DNA of 64,000 nucleotides, taken from Sulfitobacter dubius. GTDB lineage: Bacteria; Pseudomonadota; Alphaproteobacteria; Rhodobacterales; Rhodobacteraceae. How positions within the stretch are numbered: position 1 is the first letter of the stretch; each line of letters opens with the position of its first letter. The notes beneath the pieces are model-generated. The model searched no databases. It was not told the origin of the DNA and worked only from the letters and a program-made list of their open reading frames with translations. Location: NCBI RefSeq assembly GCF_900113435.1, contig NZ_FOPG01000003.1:434001-498000 (forward strand), read 5' to 3'. This document shows, in pieces, positions 16,858 through 25,471 of this stretch. The translations under genes were made by a program, and so were the position numbers.

Positions 16858-17687
16858 CCCGCATCCTCCGCGTGGACGGTGGTGAACTGTGGCAGGACGG
16901 GCTGCATCTCATGGGCGGAATAAAGCGAGCGGCGGGCGTTTTCAGCGCCGCCAATCTGCGCGCCCCAAGTGGCCTTGGCCGCCAACCTATCATAACTGCC
17001 CGACGTGCTGCGGGGCGTCTTGCGCGGACGCGCGGGAACGGGGCTGGCACTGGCCAGCGCCTGAAACTCCGGCAGCCGCGCATTGGCGGCAGAGATGTTC
17101 TTTTGCAGACGGTCAAGGTAGGTGTCGCGGTACTCAGGCTCGAACGAATGGTACGACCCCGCGGCCTGCATCCAACTGCCCGTACGCCGGTGCAACCGCT
17201 TGAGGAACCGCGCGGCGTAATCGACGTTCACGCGCGGATCAAAACCTTCGGTCACGCTGTCAAAAGCATCCGGATGCCAGCGCATGTTGATCTGCATACA
17301 GCCCACGTCAATGGAGCGGATGCCACTCGCCTGCCGCTCGGCGATCCAATCCAGCGCGGCATTGCGGCTGTCAAACAGCCGCCCTTCGCCCGCGGCGTTG
17401 ACCGCATAGGGCCAGACCGTGAAATGCCCATTGCGCCTTGTGCCCGCCTCTTGCAGGCCGATGGCCAGCAGCAGGTTGTCGGGTATGCCATGCCGCGTTT
17501 GTGCCGCCAGAATTTCGCGGATGCAGACCCCTTCGGGCCCGCCTTTGGCGGCCAGCGTCCGGGCTGTCTTGGTCACCGCGTTTTTCTGCGATGGCTCATA
17601 GAACGACCCCCAGCCTTGGGCGAGGGCAGGGGTCGCAAGCACCGCCCCCAGCAGCGCCGCGCGGGCCATATGCCAAAACACCCTCAC
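16854..17687 (-). CDS. sltF: SltF-like flagellar lytic transglycosylase
   Basis: The 277-residue product is an SLT-fold lytic transglycosylase: signal peptide (ALLGAVLATPALAQ), catalytic glutamate in LLLAIGLQEAGTRRNG at about residue 80, SIDVGCMQINMRWHP and AARFLKRLHRRTGSWMQAAGSYHS. Located between fliQ and flhA, it most likely opens the peptidoglycan for rod growth, the role of SltF in Rhodobacter sphaeroides, and complements the single-domain FlgJ. The first start codon is GTG at 17687 overlapping fliQ; an ATG at 17669 gives a neater signal peptide and is equally possible. Confidence 0.88.
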   Translation of the reverse strand: MRVFWHMARAALLGAVLATPALAQGWGSFYEPSQKNAVTKTARTLAAKGGPEGVCIREILAAQTRHGIPDNLLLAIGLQEAGTRRNGHFTVWPYAVNAAGEGRLFDSRNAALDWIAERQASGIRSIDVGCMQINMRWHPDAFDSVTEGFDPRVNVDYAARFLKRLHRRTGSWMQAAGSYHSFEPEYRDTYLDRLQKNISAANARLPEFQALASASPVPARPRKTPRSTSGSYDRLAAKATWGAQIGGAENARRSLYSAHEMQPVLPQFTTVHAEDAG

Positions 17688-17953
17688 AGCCCACCGTTCT
17701 GCACGAGGTCAAAGATGGTGTCCGACAGGTTCTTCAGCGTGGCATACATAAACGGCGTCGCGACCAGCAGGGTGACAAAGATCATCACGATCTTGGGCAC
17801 GAAGGTCAGCGTCATTTCCTGAATCTGCGTGAGCGCTTGGAAGAACGCGATTACCAGACCGATCGCCAGCGCCACCCCCAACACCGGACCCGAGGCCAAA
17901 AGCACGGCCCAGACGGTAGCAGAGATGATGTCATAGGTCTGGGTTTCGGTCAT
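17684..17953 (-). CDS. fliQ: Flagellar export gate protein FliQ
   Basis: FliQ is the small two-helix subunit of the FliPQR export channel. The 89-residue product shows the two expected membrane helices (AVLLASGPVLGVALAIGLVI and FVPKIVMIFVTLLVATPFM) separated by the conserved loop FFQALTQIQEMTLTF. Length and motif match the family exactly. It follows fliE by three bases and overlaps sltF by four. Confidence 0.96.
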   Translation of the reverse strand: MTETQTYDIISATVWAVLLASGPVLGVALAIGLVIAFFQALTQIQEMTLTFVPKIVMIFVTLLVATPFMYATLKNLSDTIFDLVQNGGL

Positions 17954-17956
17954 GGC

Positions 17957-18289
17957 CTAGATCGGCATCCGCAAGATTTCCTGATAGGCTTCGACAAAGC
18001 GGTCGCGCACGGAGACGGCCACTTTGACGGTGCTTTCCATCGCCAACATGGCTTCGACCACCTGCTGTGTATCCGCCTCACCGCGCAGCCCGGCTTGGGC
18101 CACGGCTTCGCCCTCACGCACCGTTTCCAGCGCGCTTTCAGAGGCTTGCTGCACCATATTGGTAAAACTATTGGCGCTGGCGCCCGCCTCTTCGGCGATG
18201 GCTTCGCCCTTTTGGCCGGTCAGCGATTGCGAGGTGCGATAGGCACCGCGAACCGCGGCGGTCGAGATCAGGGAGGCGGGATCGCTCAT
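17957..18289 (-). CDS. fliE: Flagellar hook-basal body protein FliE
   Basis: FliE joins the MS ring to the rod and is one of the first exported proteins. The 110-residue product has no signal peptide, as expected, and ends with the family block VVEAMLAMESTVKVAVSVRD followed by RFVEAYQEILRMPI. Its position directly after flgC and before fliQ is the common flgB-flgC-fliE order, with 11 bases between flgC and fliE. Confidence 0.95.
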   Translation of the reverse strand: MSDPASLISTAAVRGAYRTSQSLTGQKGEAIAEEAGASANSFTNMVQQASESALETVREGEAVAQAGLRGEADTQQVVEAMLAMESTVKVAVSVRDRFVEAYQEILRMPI

Positions 18290-18300
18290 CTCAGGTTACC

Positions 18301-18711
18301 TCACTTCAACAGGTCGAGCATCTGGCCGCGCATCCGGCGACCGGACTCGAACATGTTCATGTTGGCCTCGTAGTTCCGCGAGGCTTCGCGCATGTTGGCC
18401 ATCTCAATGATGGGATCGACATTGGGCCGATTGACATAGCCGGTGTCATCCGCCGCCGGATGCGACGGGTCATAGTCGCGCCGAAACGGGGATTGGTCGC
18501 GCCCAATGCGGTCAACCTCAACCAATGACCCGCCGCCATTGCGGTCAATCAACTCGGAAAAGCTGATGGTCTTGCGCCGAAACGGATCGGCGCCGGGCGT
18601 GGTGCCCGTGGAATCGGCGTTGGCCACGTTTTCCGAGATCACCCGCAAACGCGCGGTCTGCGCGGTCATCCCGCTGGCGGCGATTTTGGCGATAGACTGA
18701 AGCGGATCCAT
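18301..18711 (-). CDS. flgC: Flagellar proximal rod protein FlgC
   Basis: FlgC is a proximal rod subunit. The 136-residue product has the rod/hook N-terminal motif (IAASGMTAQTARLRVISENVANADS) and the matching C-terminal helix (NPIIEMANMREASR-like: DPIIEMANMREASRNYEANM). It lies 9 bases after flgB and 11 before fliE. Confidence 0.97.
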   Translation of the reverse strand: MDPLQSIAKIAASGMTAQTARLRVISENVANADSTGTTPGADPFRRKTISFSELIDRNGGGSLVEVDRIGRDQSPFRRDYDPSHPAADDTGYVNRPNVDPIIEMANMREASRNYEANMNMFESGRRMRGQMLDLLK

Positions 18712-18720
18712 GCGTTTTCC

Positions 18721-19125
18721 TTACCTGTTCCCGGTGACGGCCATGGTCAGCATGTCATAGCTCTTGCGGTAAAGCTGTGCGGCCAACCTGTAGTGATCGC
18801 CGATCTCGGCGGCCTTCACGGCCTGTTCTTCGAGGTTCACGGTATTGCCGTCCAGCGTGGTGCCAATGGCGCTGCGATCCGTCACCTCACGCACGCCGGG
18901 CGTACCTTGGGCCACGCCAGTGAAGTGTTTGTCATGGGTTGTCACCAGCCCATTATCGCGCGACAGCTCTCCGCTCAGCATCGATTCAAAGGACGACACA
19001 TCACGTGCTTTGAAGTTCGGTGTCGACGCATTGGCGACGTTTTCAGACACGACCTTTTGCCGGGCCGAAAGCCACTGCATCCGGTCCGAAGCGAGTCCAA
19101 GAATAGAAAGATTAGACAAGTTCAT
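18721..19125 (-). CDS. flgB: Flagellar proximal rod protein FlgB
   Basis: FlgB is a proximal rod subunit and the first gene of the long reverse export/rod operon. I set the start at the ATG at 19125 (MNLSNLSILGLASDRMQWLS), giving 134 residues; the open frame continues upstream through fliI in antisense and is not protein-like. The rod motif LSARQKVVSENVANASTPNF is at residues 19-38. The C-terminal helix (HYRLAAQLYRKSYDMLTMAV) is typical. Confidence 0.95.
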   Translation of the reverse strand: MNLSNLSILGLASDRMQWLSARQKVVSENVANASTPNFKARDVSSFESMLSGELSRDNGLVTTHDKHFTGVAQGTPGVREVTDRSAIGTTLDGNTVNLEEQAVKAAEIGDHYRLAAQLYRKSYDMLTMAVTGNR

Positions 19126-19195
19126 TTTTTTGCCTATAGCCTGTTTAATCCTTGTATAGTAAATATTAGCTTGCTCTCCTAGAGGAAATTTATCC
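19126..19195. promoter_or_regulatory. Divergent flgB/fliI promoter region
   Basis: The 70-base spacer between the divergent starts is AT-rich and must carry promoters for both the flgB operon and fliI. A ribosome site for fliI (AGAGGAAA) is visible just before 19196. No -35/-10 pair or CtrA site could be assigned with confidence. Confidence 0.45.
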
Positions 19196-20536
19196 ATGCA
19201 GACACTCTTTTCCGAGCTGACCAGCTTTGCCCGCGAGGCGGGCGAGGCCGAGATCACCGGCGAAGTGCGCGCGATCACCGGCATTACCCTGACCGCCGTG
19301 GGGCTGGAGCGGGTGCTGGGCATCGGTGAGCGCTGCATCGTGCATGGCTCTGACGGGCCGGTCCATGCCGAGGTCGTGGGGCTGGGCACCCATGGCACCG
19401 AGTTGCTCCCCTTCGGCTCGTGGCGCGGGGTGGCGGCGGGCGACCGGGTGGAGGTCGCGATTGGCCGCGATGTGATCCGCCCGGATGAGAGCTGGAAGGG
19501 GCGGGTCATCAGCGCGTCGGCCACGCCGCTCGACGGGAAGGGGCATCTGCCCGAAGGCAACCAGCCCCGCCCGCTGCGCGCCGCCCCGCCGGGTGCGTTT
19601 GACCGCAAACGCATCGGCCCGAAACTGGCGACCCATGTGCGCGCGCTCGATGTCTTCACCCCGCTTTGCCAAGGTCAGCGCTTGGGTATTTTTGCGGGCT
19701 CTGGTGTGGGTAAATCGACGCTGATGGCCATGCTGGCACGCTATACGGAGTGTGATGTGGTGGTTATGGCGCTGGTCGGCGAACGCGGGCGCGAGGTGCA
19801 GGATTTTATCTCAACCGACCTCGGCCCCGAGGGGATGGAGAAGGCGGTTCTCGTCGTCGCCACCGGGGACGAGCCGCCGCTCACCCGCCGCCAAGCCGCT
19901 TGGACCGCTATGGCCGTGGCCGAGCATTTTCGCGATCAGGGCCAGCACGTGCTGCTCTTGATGGACAGCGTCACCCGTTTTGCCATGGCACAGCGCGAAA
20001 TCGGCCTCGCCTCGCGCGAACCGCCCACTGCCAAGGGCTACCCGCCGACGGTGTTCTCCGAGCTTCCGCAGATGCTGGAGCGTGCCGGGCCGGGGCCGGT
20101 AGGCAAGGGCGACATCACCGCGATCTTCACCGTTTTGGTGGATGGTGATGACATGAATGACCCCATCGCCGACGCTGTGCGCGGGATCACGGACGGGCAT
20201 ATCGTGTTGGATCGAAAGATTGCCGAAAAGGGGCGTTATCCAGCGATTGACCTGCTGGCGAGCGTCTCGCGAACGTTGCCGGATTGCCACAGTGATGTGG
20301 AGTATACGCTGCTCACTGCCGCTCATAAGGCGCTTGCAGCCCATGCGGATATGGAGGAATTGATCCGCATCGGGGCCTACCGCAGCGGCAGCAATCCCGA
20401 ATTGGACCGCGCCATTGCCTTTGCCGGGCCGTGCGAGACGTTCCTCAGCCAGCGCAAGGCCGAGCATACCCCGCCGCAGTCCTCATTTACTGAGGTGGCA
20501 GGGATGCTCGACCGGGCTGGAATCAGCCCCGGCTGA
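19196..20536 (+). CDS. fliI: Flagellar export ATPase FliI
   Basis: FliI is the F1-beta-like ATPase that unloads substrates from chaperones at the export gate. The 446-residue product has Walker A GSGVGKST at residues 168-175, Walker B LLLMDSVTRFA near 255 and the FliI/YscN signature (REIGLASREPPTAKGYPPTVFSELP, split over residues 263-287). It is transcribed away from the flgB operon as a single forward gene and is followed after six bases by the convergent lytic transglycosylase gene. Its regulator FliH is encoded in the fliF operon. Confidence 0.97.
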   Translation: MQTLFSELTSFAREAGEAEITGEVRAITGITLTAVGLERVLGIGERCIVHGSDGPVHAEVVGLGTHGTELLPFGSWRGVAAGDRVEVAIGRDVIRPDESWKGRVISASATPLDGKGHLPEGNQPRPLRAAPPGAFDRKRIGPKLATHVRALDVFTPLCQGQRLGIFAGSGVGKSTLMAMLARYTECDVVVMALVGERGREVQDFISTDLGPEGMEKAVLVVATGDEPPLTRRQAAWTAMAVAEHFRDQGQHVLLLMDSVTRFAMAQREIGLASREPPTAKGYPPTVFSELPQMLERAGPGPVGKGDITAIFTVLVDGDDMNDPIADAVRGITDGHIVLDRKIAEKGRYPAIDLLASVSRTLPDCHSDVEYTLLTAAHKALAAHADMEELIRIGAYRSGSNPELDRAIAFAGPCETFLSQRKAEHTPPQSSFTEVAGMLDRAGISPG

Positions 20537-20542
20537 TACCGC

Positions 20543-21691
20543 CTATTGCAGGCGTCGTAGCAGATCGACCGAAGGCTCGCCCGTCGCAGGCAGGCCCACG
20601 CTGGCCTGATATGCGCTGATCGCCTTGCGGCTGTTCGGCCCGATCACCCCGTCGGTGCCATCGGTGTCAAACCCCCGCGCCGTCAGCCGCTGTTGCAGCG
20701 CCATCCGGTCGTCCTTGGTCAGCCCATTGGCATCGGGTGGGAAACTGCCGCGCAGCGGCCCGCCCCCGGCGATGCGGTCGGCCAGATGGCCCACGCCGAT
20801 GGCGTAGCTGTCGGAGTTGTTGTAGCGCTTCAGCGCCCGGAAATTGCTGGTCACGACAAACTGCGGCCCACCTGCCTGCGGTTGGATCACCGAGCCCGCG
20901 CTGGCGGAGATGCTGCCCACTTCGCCGCCCCATTTCACGCCGCGTGTCCAGCCATTACGCGACAGATAGGCGGCGGTCGAGGCCAGTGCATCGCTGGGGT
21001 CTTCCGACCAGATGTCGCGCCGCCCGTCGCCGGTGAAATCCACCGCGAAGGCTTGGTAAGAGGTGGGGATGAACTGCGTATGCCCCATGGCCCCGGCCCA
21101 AGATCCGGTCAGCCGGTCGGCAGTGATATCGCCGTTTTGCAGGATCTTCAGCGCCGCGATCAGCTGCTTTTCAAAGAACGCCCCACGCCGCCCGTCATAA
21201 GCCAATGTCGAGGTGGCCGAGACGACGGGCACATTCCCGCGCCGCTCTCCGAAATAGCTCTCCAGTCCCCAAACCGCCGCGACGATCTCTGCCGCCACGC
21301 CGTAGCGGTTCTCGATCGCGCTCAGCGTGCTGCGGTGCCGCGCAAAGGCCGCGCGCCCTTTCGAGACCCGCTCATCCGAGGCGGCGATGGCGAGGTAATC
21401 TTCCAAGCTGCGGCTGAATTCTGTTTGGTTGCGGTCCCGTTTCACGACGCCGGGCAGGTAGCCCGTACCGCGGAACCCTTGGGCTAAGGTGCTAGCGGAA
21501 ATCCCTTGCGCCGAGGCACGGCCCTTAAACGCCGCGACCCAAGCATCATAGCCTGCATTGGGCACCGGGCGCAGATCGTCCGGCACCCCTGCCGCTGCTG
21601 CGGGGCCAAGCGCGCCGCCCCCCGTGGAGCAGGCCGAGGTCAGCCCCAGAGCGGCGAGGCCGAATGCGAATGTTCTGCGTGAATGTCTCAT
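20543..21691 (-). CDS. MltB-type lytic murein transglycosylase with peptidoglycan-binding domain
   Basis: The product (382 residues from the ATG at 21691) cleaves peptidoglycan glycan strands in the periplasm. It has a Tat- or lipoprotein-like leader (MRHSRRTFAFGLAALGLTSAC, cysteine at 21), the catalytic glutamate in WGLESYFGERRGNVP (Glu 144), the MltB block GSWAGAMGHTQFIPTSYQA and a C-terminal peptidoglycan-binding domain (GFDTDGTDGVIGPNSRKAI). The lipobox has Thr at -3, so lipidation is uncertain. It converges on fliI but is a general family, so a flagellar role is not implied. Confidence 0.9.
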   Translation of the reverse strand: MRHSRRTFAFGLAALGLTSACSTGGGALGPAAAAGVPDDLRPVPNAGYDAWVAAFKGRASAQGISASTLAQGFRGTGYLPGVVKRDRNQTEFSRSLEDYLAIAASDERVSKGRAAFARHRSTLSAIENRYGVAAEIVAAVWGLESYFGERRGNVPVVSATSTLAYDGRRGAFFEKQLIAALKILQNGDITADRLTGSWAGAMGHTQFIPTSYQAFAVDFTGDGRRDIWSEDPSDALASTAAYLSRNGWTRGVKWGGEVGSISASAGSVIQPQAGGPQFVVTSNFRALKRYNNSDSYAIGVGHLADRIAGGGPLRGSFPPDANGLTKDDRMALQQRLTARGFDTDGTDGVIGPNSRKAISAYQASVGLPATGEPSVDLLRRLQ

Positions 21692-21809
21692 AAATCCTGC
21701 CTGTCGCTGCATTGTTGCGTTTTGCGCAGCATATCGCAGGCAGGTCGCCCGACAAGGCGGGATTGCCCTGATGGCAAGGCTTCGCCGAGGAAAACTTGGC
21801 CCTTTGGGC

Positions 21810-22274
21810 TTATTGTCCGGGCTGGAACAGGGGCACGGTCGACATTGACATCTTGGCCGATCCGTCCTGCACCTGCTGGCTGTGGCTGATGTAGATCAGC
21901 GTGTTGTTCTCTTCGTCGAAAATCCGCTTTACCCGCAGCGTCTTAAAGATAATCGAACGCCGCTCGCTGAATACATTCTCGCCTTCATCGTCCCGCTCGA
22001 TATCGCCGATCTCAATCGGGCCGGTCTGACGGCAAGAGATTGAGGAGTTCGATGGGTCTTCGAACCAGTTGCCCTTTTGCAGTCGGTCAATCAAGCCGCG
22101 CTCGAAATAGGCCAGATGACAGGTCACGCCCTTGACCTTGGGGTCGGCCACGGCTTCGACGATGATGTCATTGCCCAGCCAGTCCACATCGACATTCCCC
22201 ACCTGTTCGGCGGAAGCAGCAGTGGCAAAAAGGCAGGCGGAAAGGGCGGCGACGCGCGCGAATATCTTGTTCAT
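21810..22274 (-). CDS. CreA family periplasmic protein
   Basis: The 154-residue product starts at the ATG at 22274 (a TTG nine bases upstream is less likely) with a signal peptide (FARVAALSACLFATAASAEQ). The mature part has the CreA pattern: VDWLGNDIIVEAVADPKVKGVTCHL, YFERG, SISCRQTGPI and SERRSIIFKTLRVKRIFDE. CreA proteins are widespread, small and of unknown function. It lies 61 bases after the SulP gene in the same direction and may be its last operon member or independent. Confidence 0.88.
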   Translation of the reverse strand: MNKIFARVAALSACLFATAASAEQVGNVDVDWLGNDIIVEAVADPKVKGVTCHLAYFERGLIDRLQKGNWFEDPSNSSISCRQTGPIEIGDIERDDEGENVFSERRSIIFKTLRVKRIFDEENNTLIYISHSQQVQDGSAKMSMSTVPLFQPGQ

Positions 22275-22335
22275 GGCAGGCAAACGCGCGACGGGCAGGC
22301 CGGTTCCCTAGGCTCCGCCGAATTTTCGACGGCCT

Positions 22336-24057
22336 CTACCGCTGCTCTGCCAAGGCGCAAACGGCTTCGTGCTGGCTTAGAAAGACCTCGCCGGTGAGGT
22401 CGTCCAAGAAGTGGCTGCGCTTCAGCCTGTCCATGACCGGGCCTTTCACCTCGCTCAGATGCAGCCGGATATCGGCATCCCGCAGCCGTGTGTTGATCGC
22501 CTCAAGCGATTCCAGTGCCGACAGGTCGATCTCATTCACCGCCGGGAACATCAGCACCACATCGGTCAGTTCGGGCTTTTCGGCGGCATGGCGTGCAAGC
22601 TGGTCCTCTAAGTAGCGTGCGTTAGGGAAGTAGAGGCTCTCATCCACCCGCAGCGACAGCACATGCGGCTGGGTCTCAACCTCATGGCGCAAGACATTGC
22701 GGAAATGCTCAGTCCCCGGCACCCGGCCCACCACGGCCATATGCGGGCGCGAGGTCTTGTAAAGATGCACGAGGATTGAGGTGATGACCCCCGCGCTCAC
22801 GCCCGCTTCGACGCCGAAAATCAGCGTGAGCAGGATCGTCACGCTCACGGCGGCGAAATCGGCGTGGCTAAAGGCCCAAGCGCGTTTGAGGATTGAGAAA
22901 TCAACGAGGCTCAGCACCGCAACGATGATGGTGGCGGCGAGCGTGGCCTTGGGCAGCAAATAGATCAGCGGCGTCAGAAACAGCGCCGCGAGCGCGAGCC
23001 CTACGGCGGTGAAGGCCCCCGCGGCGGGCGTCTCGGCCCCCGCGTCGAAATTCACCACAGAGCGGGAGAAGCCCCCGGTGACCGGAAAACCCCCGGTGAA
23101 GGCGGCCCCAAGGTTCGCACTGCCCAGCCCGATCAGCTCCTGATCCGGGTCAATGCGCTGGCGCTTTTTGGCAGCTAGGGTCTGGGCGACGCTGATGCTT
23201 TCGACGAAACCGATGATCGAAATCAGCAGCGCGGGGACGAACAGCTGTGACAGCAAGTCAGGCGAGAAGGAGGGCAAGGTGAGCGGCGGCAGGCTTTGCG
23301 GCACCTGGCCCACGATGGCCACGCCGCGACTGCCCAGATCAAAGGCCCAGACCGCCAGCGTGGTCCCGACGATCGCCAGCACCGGCCCCGTCTTGGCACC
23401 GATATCGGCCATGCGCGGCCCCAGCCCGATACGCAAAAGCAAGGGTTTCAACCCGCCCCGGACCCAGAACAGAAATGCCGTCGCGGTCACACCCAGCAGC
23501 AGGGTGATCGGGTTAACCTCCCCCAAATGCGCCCAAAGGCTGGCAAGGATCTCGACCAGCGTATGGCCTTCGCTTTCGATCCCCAGAATATGGCGCAATT
23601 GGCTAGCGGCAATCAGGATGCCCGAAGCGGTAATGAAGCCTGCAATCACCGGGTGAGACAGGAAATTCGCCAGAAAGCCCAGCCGGAACAGCCCAAGCGC
23701 CAGCAGCATCGCCCCCGATAGAAACGCCAGCGTCAGCGCCGCCGTGACATAGCCCGCCGTGCCAGCCTCGGCGATATTGCCCACCGCTGCCGCAGTCATC
23801 AGTGACACCACGGCCACCGGCCCCACCGCCAGTGCGCGGCTGGTGCCAAAAATCGCATAAAGCACAATCGGCGCGATGGAGGCGTAGATACCCGCCTCAG
23901 GCGGCATCCCCGCCAGCAGAGCATAGGCCAGCGATTGCGGGATCAACATGATGGTGACGATCACCGCGGCCACCATATCCCCGGTGAACTGGCCACGGTC
24001 AAAGCGCCGCCCCCAGTCGAGGATCGGCAGATAGTGCGCAAGGGGCCGCAGGGTCAT
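22336..24057 (-). CDS. SulP family anion transporter with STAS domain
   Basis: SulP proteins move sulfate, bicarbonate or related anions across the inner membrane. The 573-residue product (ATG at 24057) has 10-12 membrane helices, the SulP signature region (MLIPQSLAYALLAGMPPEAG; APIVLYAIFGTSRALAVGP) and a C-terminal STAS domain from about residue 440 (LRVDESLYFPNARYLEDQL; EIDLSALESLEAINTRL). It is directly downstream of the persulfide-dioxygenase-like gene, so a role in exporting sulfite/sulfate or thiosulfate produced by sulfide oxidation is plausible. Substrate is not determined by the sequence. Confidence 0.92.
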   Translation of the reverse strand: MTLRPLAHYLPILDWGRRFDRGQFTGDMVAAVIVTIMLIPQSLAYALLAGMPPEAGIYASIAPIVLYAIFGTSRALAVGPVAVVSLMTAAAVGNIAEAGTAGYVTAALTLAFLSGAMLLALGLFRLGFLANFLSHPVIAGFITASGILIAASQLRHILGIESEGHTLVEILASLWAHLGEVNPITLLLGVTATAFLFWVRGGLKPLLLRIGLGPRMADIGAKTGPVLAIVGTTLAVWAFDLGSRGVAIVGQVPQSLPPLTLPSFSPDLLSQLFVPALLISIIGFVESISVAQTLAAKKRQRIDPDQELIGLGSANLGAAFTGGFPVTGGFSRSVVNFDAGAETPAAGAFTAVGLALAALFLTPLIYLLPKATLAATIIVAVLSLVDFSILKRAWAFSHADFAAVSVTILLTLIFGVEAGVSAGVITSILVHLYKTSRPHMAVVGRVPGTEHFRNVLRHEVETQPHVLSLRVDESLYFPNARYLEDQLARHAAEKPELTDVVLMFPAVNEIDLSALESLEAINTRLRDADIRLHLSEVKGPVMDRLKRSHFLDDLTGEVFLSQHEAVCALAEQR

Positions 24058-24112
24058 GTCAGGCAATCCGTTAAGGGGAAGGGGCCGCCCCGAAAGGGCC
24101 GCCCGGTTTGGT

Positions 24113-25030
24113 TTAGTCGAAACGGTTCACCGGCAGTTTCAGGTAGTGGTTGCCGTCCTCCTCGGCATCGGGCAGACGCCCGCCGCGCAGGTTGATCTGC
24201 AAGGCCGCAAGGATCCGATTGGGCAGCGAAAGCGTCGCGTCCCGCTTCTGGCGGCGCTCGATATAGTCCTCGCGCTTGGTGCCATCTTTGACGTGAATGT
24301 TCTTGGCCTTGTGCTCATCAACCGTGGCTTCCCACATCGGTTCCTTGCGGTCATCGGTGCCGTAGTCATGTCCGATATAAAGCCGCGTGTCGCCGGGCAG
24401 GGCGAGGATGTCTTGGATCGAGTCCCAAAGCTCCGCCGTTTTGCCGCCGGGGAAGTCCGACCGGGAAGTGCCCGCATCAGGCTGCATCAATGTATCATGC
24501 ACAAAGGCCGCATCGCCACAGACGTAAGTAATCGACCCCAGCGTATGGCCGGGCGACAACATCACTTTCGCCTCTAGTTCACCGATCTTAAACGTCTCGC
24601 CTTCTACGAACAGATGGTCGAAGTCGCGGTCGGGGTCAAAGGCGTTCGGCAGGTTGTAAAGGTCGGCCCAAATCTTGGCGATCTCAGGCACCAGCGCACC
24701 GATGGCATTGGGCGCGCCGGTCCGTTCTTTCAGATGGGCGGAGGCCATGACGTGGTCCGCATGGGGATGCGTATCAAGCACCCATTCCACGCGCAGGCCA
24801 TGCTCTTTCACAAGGTCCAAGACCTGATCCATGCTCTCGGACGTGAACTTGTAGTTCTTCGGGTCAAAGTTCCAGACCACATCAATCAACGCGGCCTTCT
24901 TGGTCGTCGGATCGGCGCAGATGTATTGGATCGAGCCGGTGTCGGGCTCGTAAATACCCCAGACATCGGGGCTGCCCGCACCTGTTGAGGGGGAATGGCG
25001 CACAACGGGGGAATTCAGAGGGTCGCTCAT
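24113..25030 (-). CDS. MBL-fold persulfide dioxygenase-like enzyme (Blh type)
   Basis: The 305-residue product is a metallo-beta-lactamase fold hydrolase with all ligands present: THPHADH (His88, His90, Asp92, His93), SPGHTLGS (His162), VHDTL (Asp179) and IGHDYG (His221). The motif DAGTSRSDFPGG resembles the RxDF segment of ETHE1/Blh persulfide dioxygenases, which oxidise glutathione persulfide to sulfite. The operon with YeeE/YedE proteins and the divergent SqrR/BigR-like repressor supports a sulfide-detoxification role. No rhodanese/DUF442 domain is fused; that domain is encoded separately at 26336-26794. Confidence 0.85.
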   Translation of the reverse strand: MSDPLNSPVVRHSPSTGAGSPDVWGIYEPDTGSIQYICADPTTKKAALIDVVWNFDPKNYKFTSESMDQVLDLVKEHGLRVEWVLDTHPHADHVMASAHLKERTGAPNAIGALVPEIAKIWADLYNLPNAFDPDRDFDHLFVEGETFKIGELEAKVMLSPGHTLGSITYVCGDAAFVHDTLMQPDAGTSRSDFPGGKTAELWDSIQDILALPGDTRLYIGHDYGTDDRKEPMWEATVDEHKAKNIHVKDGTKREDYIERRQKRDATLSLPNRILAALQINLRGGRLPDAEEDGNHYLKLPVNRFD

Positions 25031-25470
25031 CAGGCAGTTCCTTCCTTAGTTTTAGACATCAAATCAGGGGTGTGGCGGGCGATCCACATGCCACCCAGCA
25101 TGAAGGGCACAAAGATCAACGTGCCGCTGGCCGCTAGGGGCAGGGCGGTCAGCGCAGGGCCGGGGCAAAAGCCACCCAAGCCCCAGCCCACGCCAAAGAT
25201 CGCAGCACCGGTCAGCAGTTTCGGCTCAAGATCATTGCGGGTGGGGACGCGGAATGTGCTGTCGAAATAGGGGGTCTGACGGCTGCGGAACAGCAATGCA
25301 AAGCCCGGTGCGGTCACGGCGATGGCGCCGCCCATGACAAAGGCGAGGCTGGGATCCCATGTGCCAAAGACATCAAGAAAGTTCAGCACCTTGGCGGGGT
25401 CCGCCATGCCAGAGACGATAAGGCCGATACCAAAGACGAGGCCGGAGAGTAGGGCGAATACCTGTTTCAT
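25030..25470 (-). CDS. YeeE/YedE family half-transporter (DUF6691)
   Basis: The product (146 residues from the ATG at 25470) has four membrane segments and the conserved cysteine motif GLGGFCPGPAL, typical of the second half of two-gene YeeE/YedE sulfur-transport systems. An upstream in-frame start at 25500 would overlap the preceding gene and is less likely. It lies one base after the partner gene at 25472-25906, and its stop meets the start of the MBL gene (1-base overlap). The pair probably moves thiosulfate or another reduced sulfur species across the inner membrane. Confidence 0.85.
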   Translation of the reverse strand: MKQVFALLSGLVFGIGLIVSGMADPAKVLNFLDVFGTWDPSLAFVMGGAIAVTAPGFALLFRSRQTPYFDSTFRVPTRNDLEPKLLTGAAIFGVGWGLGGFCPGPALTALPLAASGTLIFVPFMLGGMWIARHTPDLMSKTKEGTA

Positions 25471-25471
25471 C

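Noticed and set aside
24085..24110. Terminator between the MBL and SulP genes
   Set aside because: The repeated GGGCCGCCC is a direct repeat, and the possible stem is only three or four base pairs.
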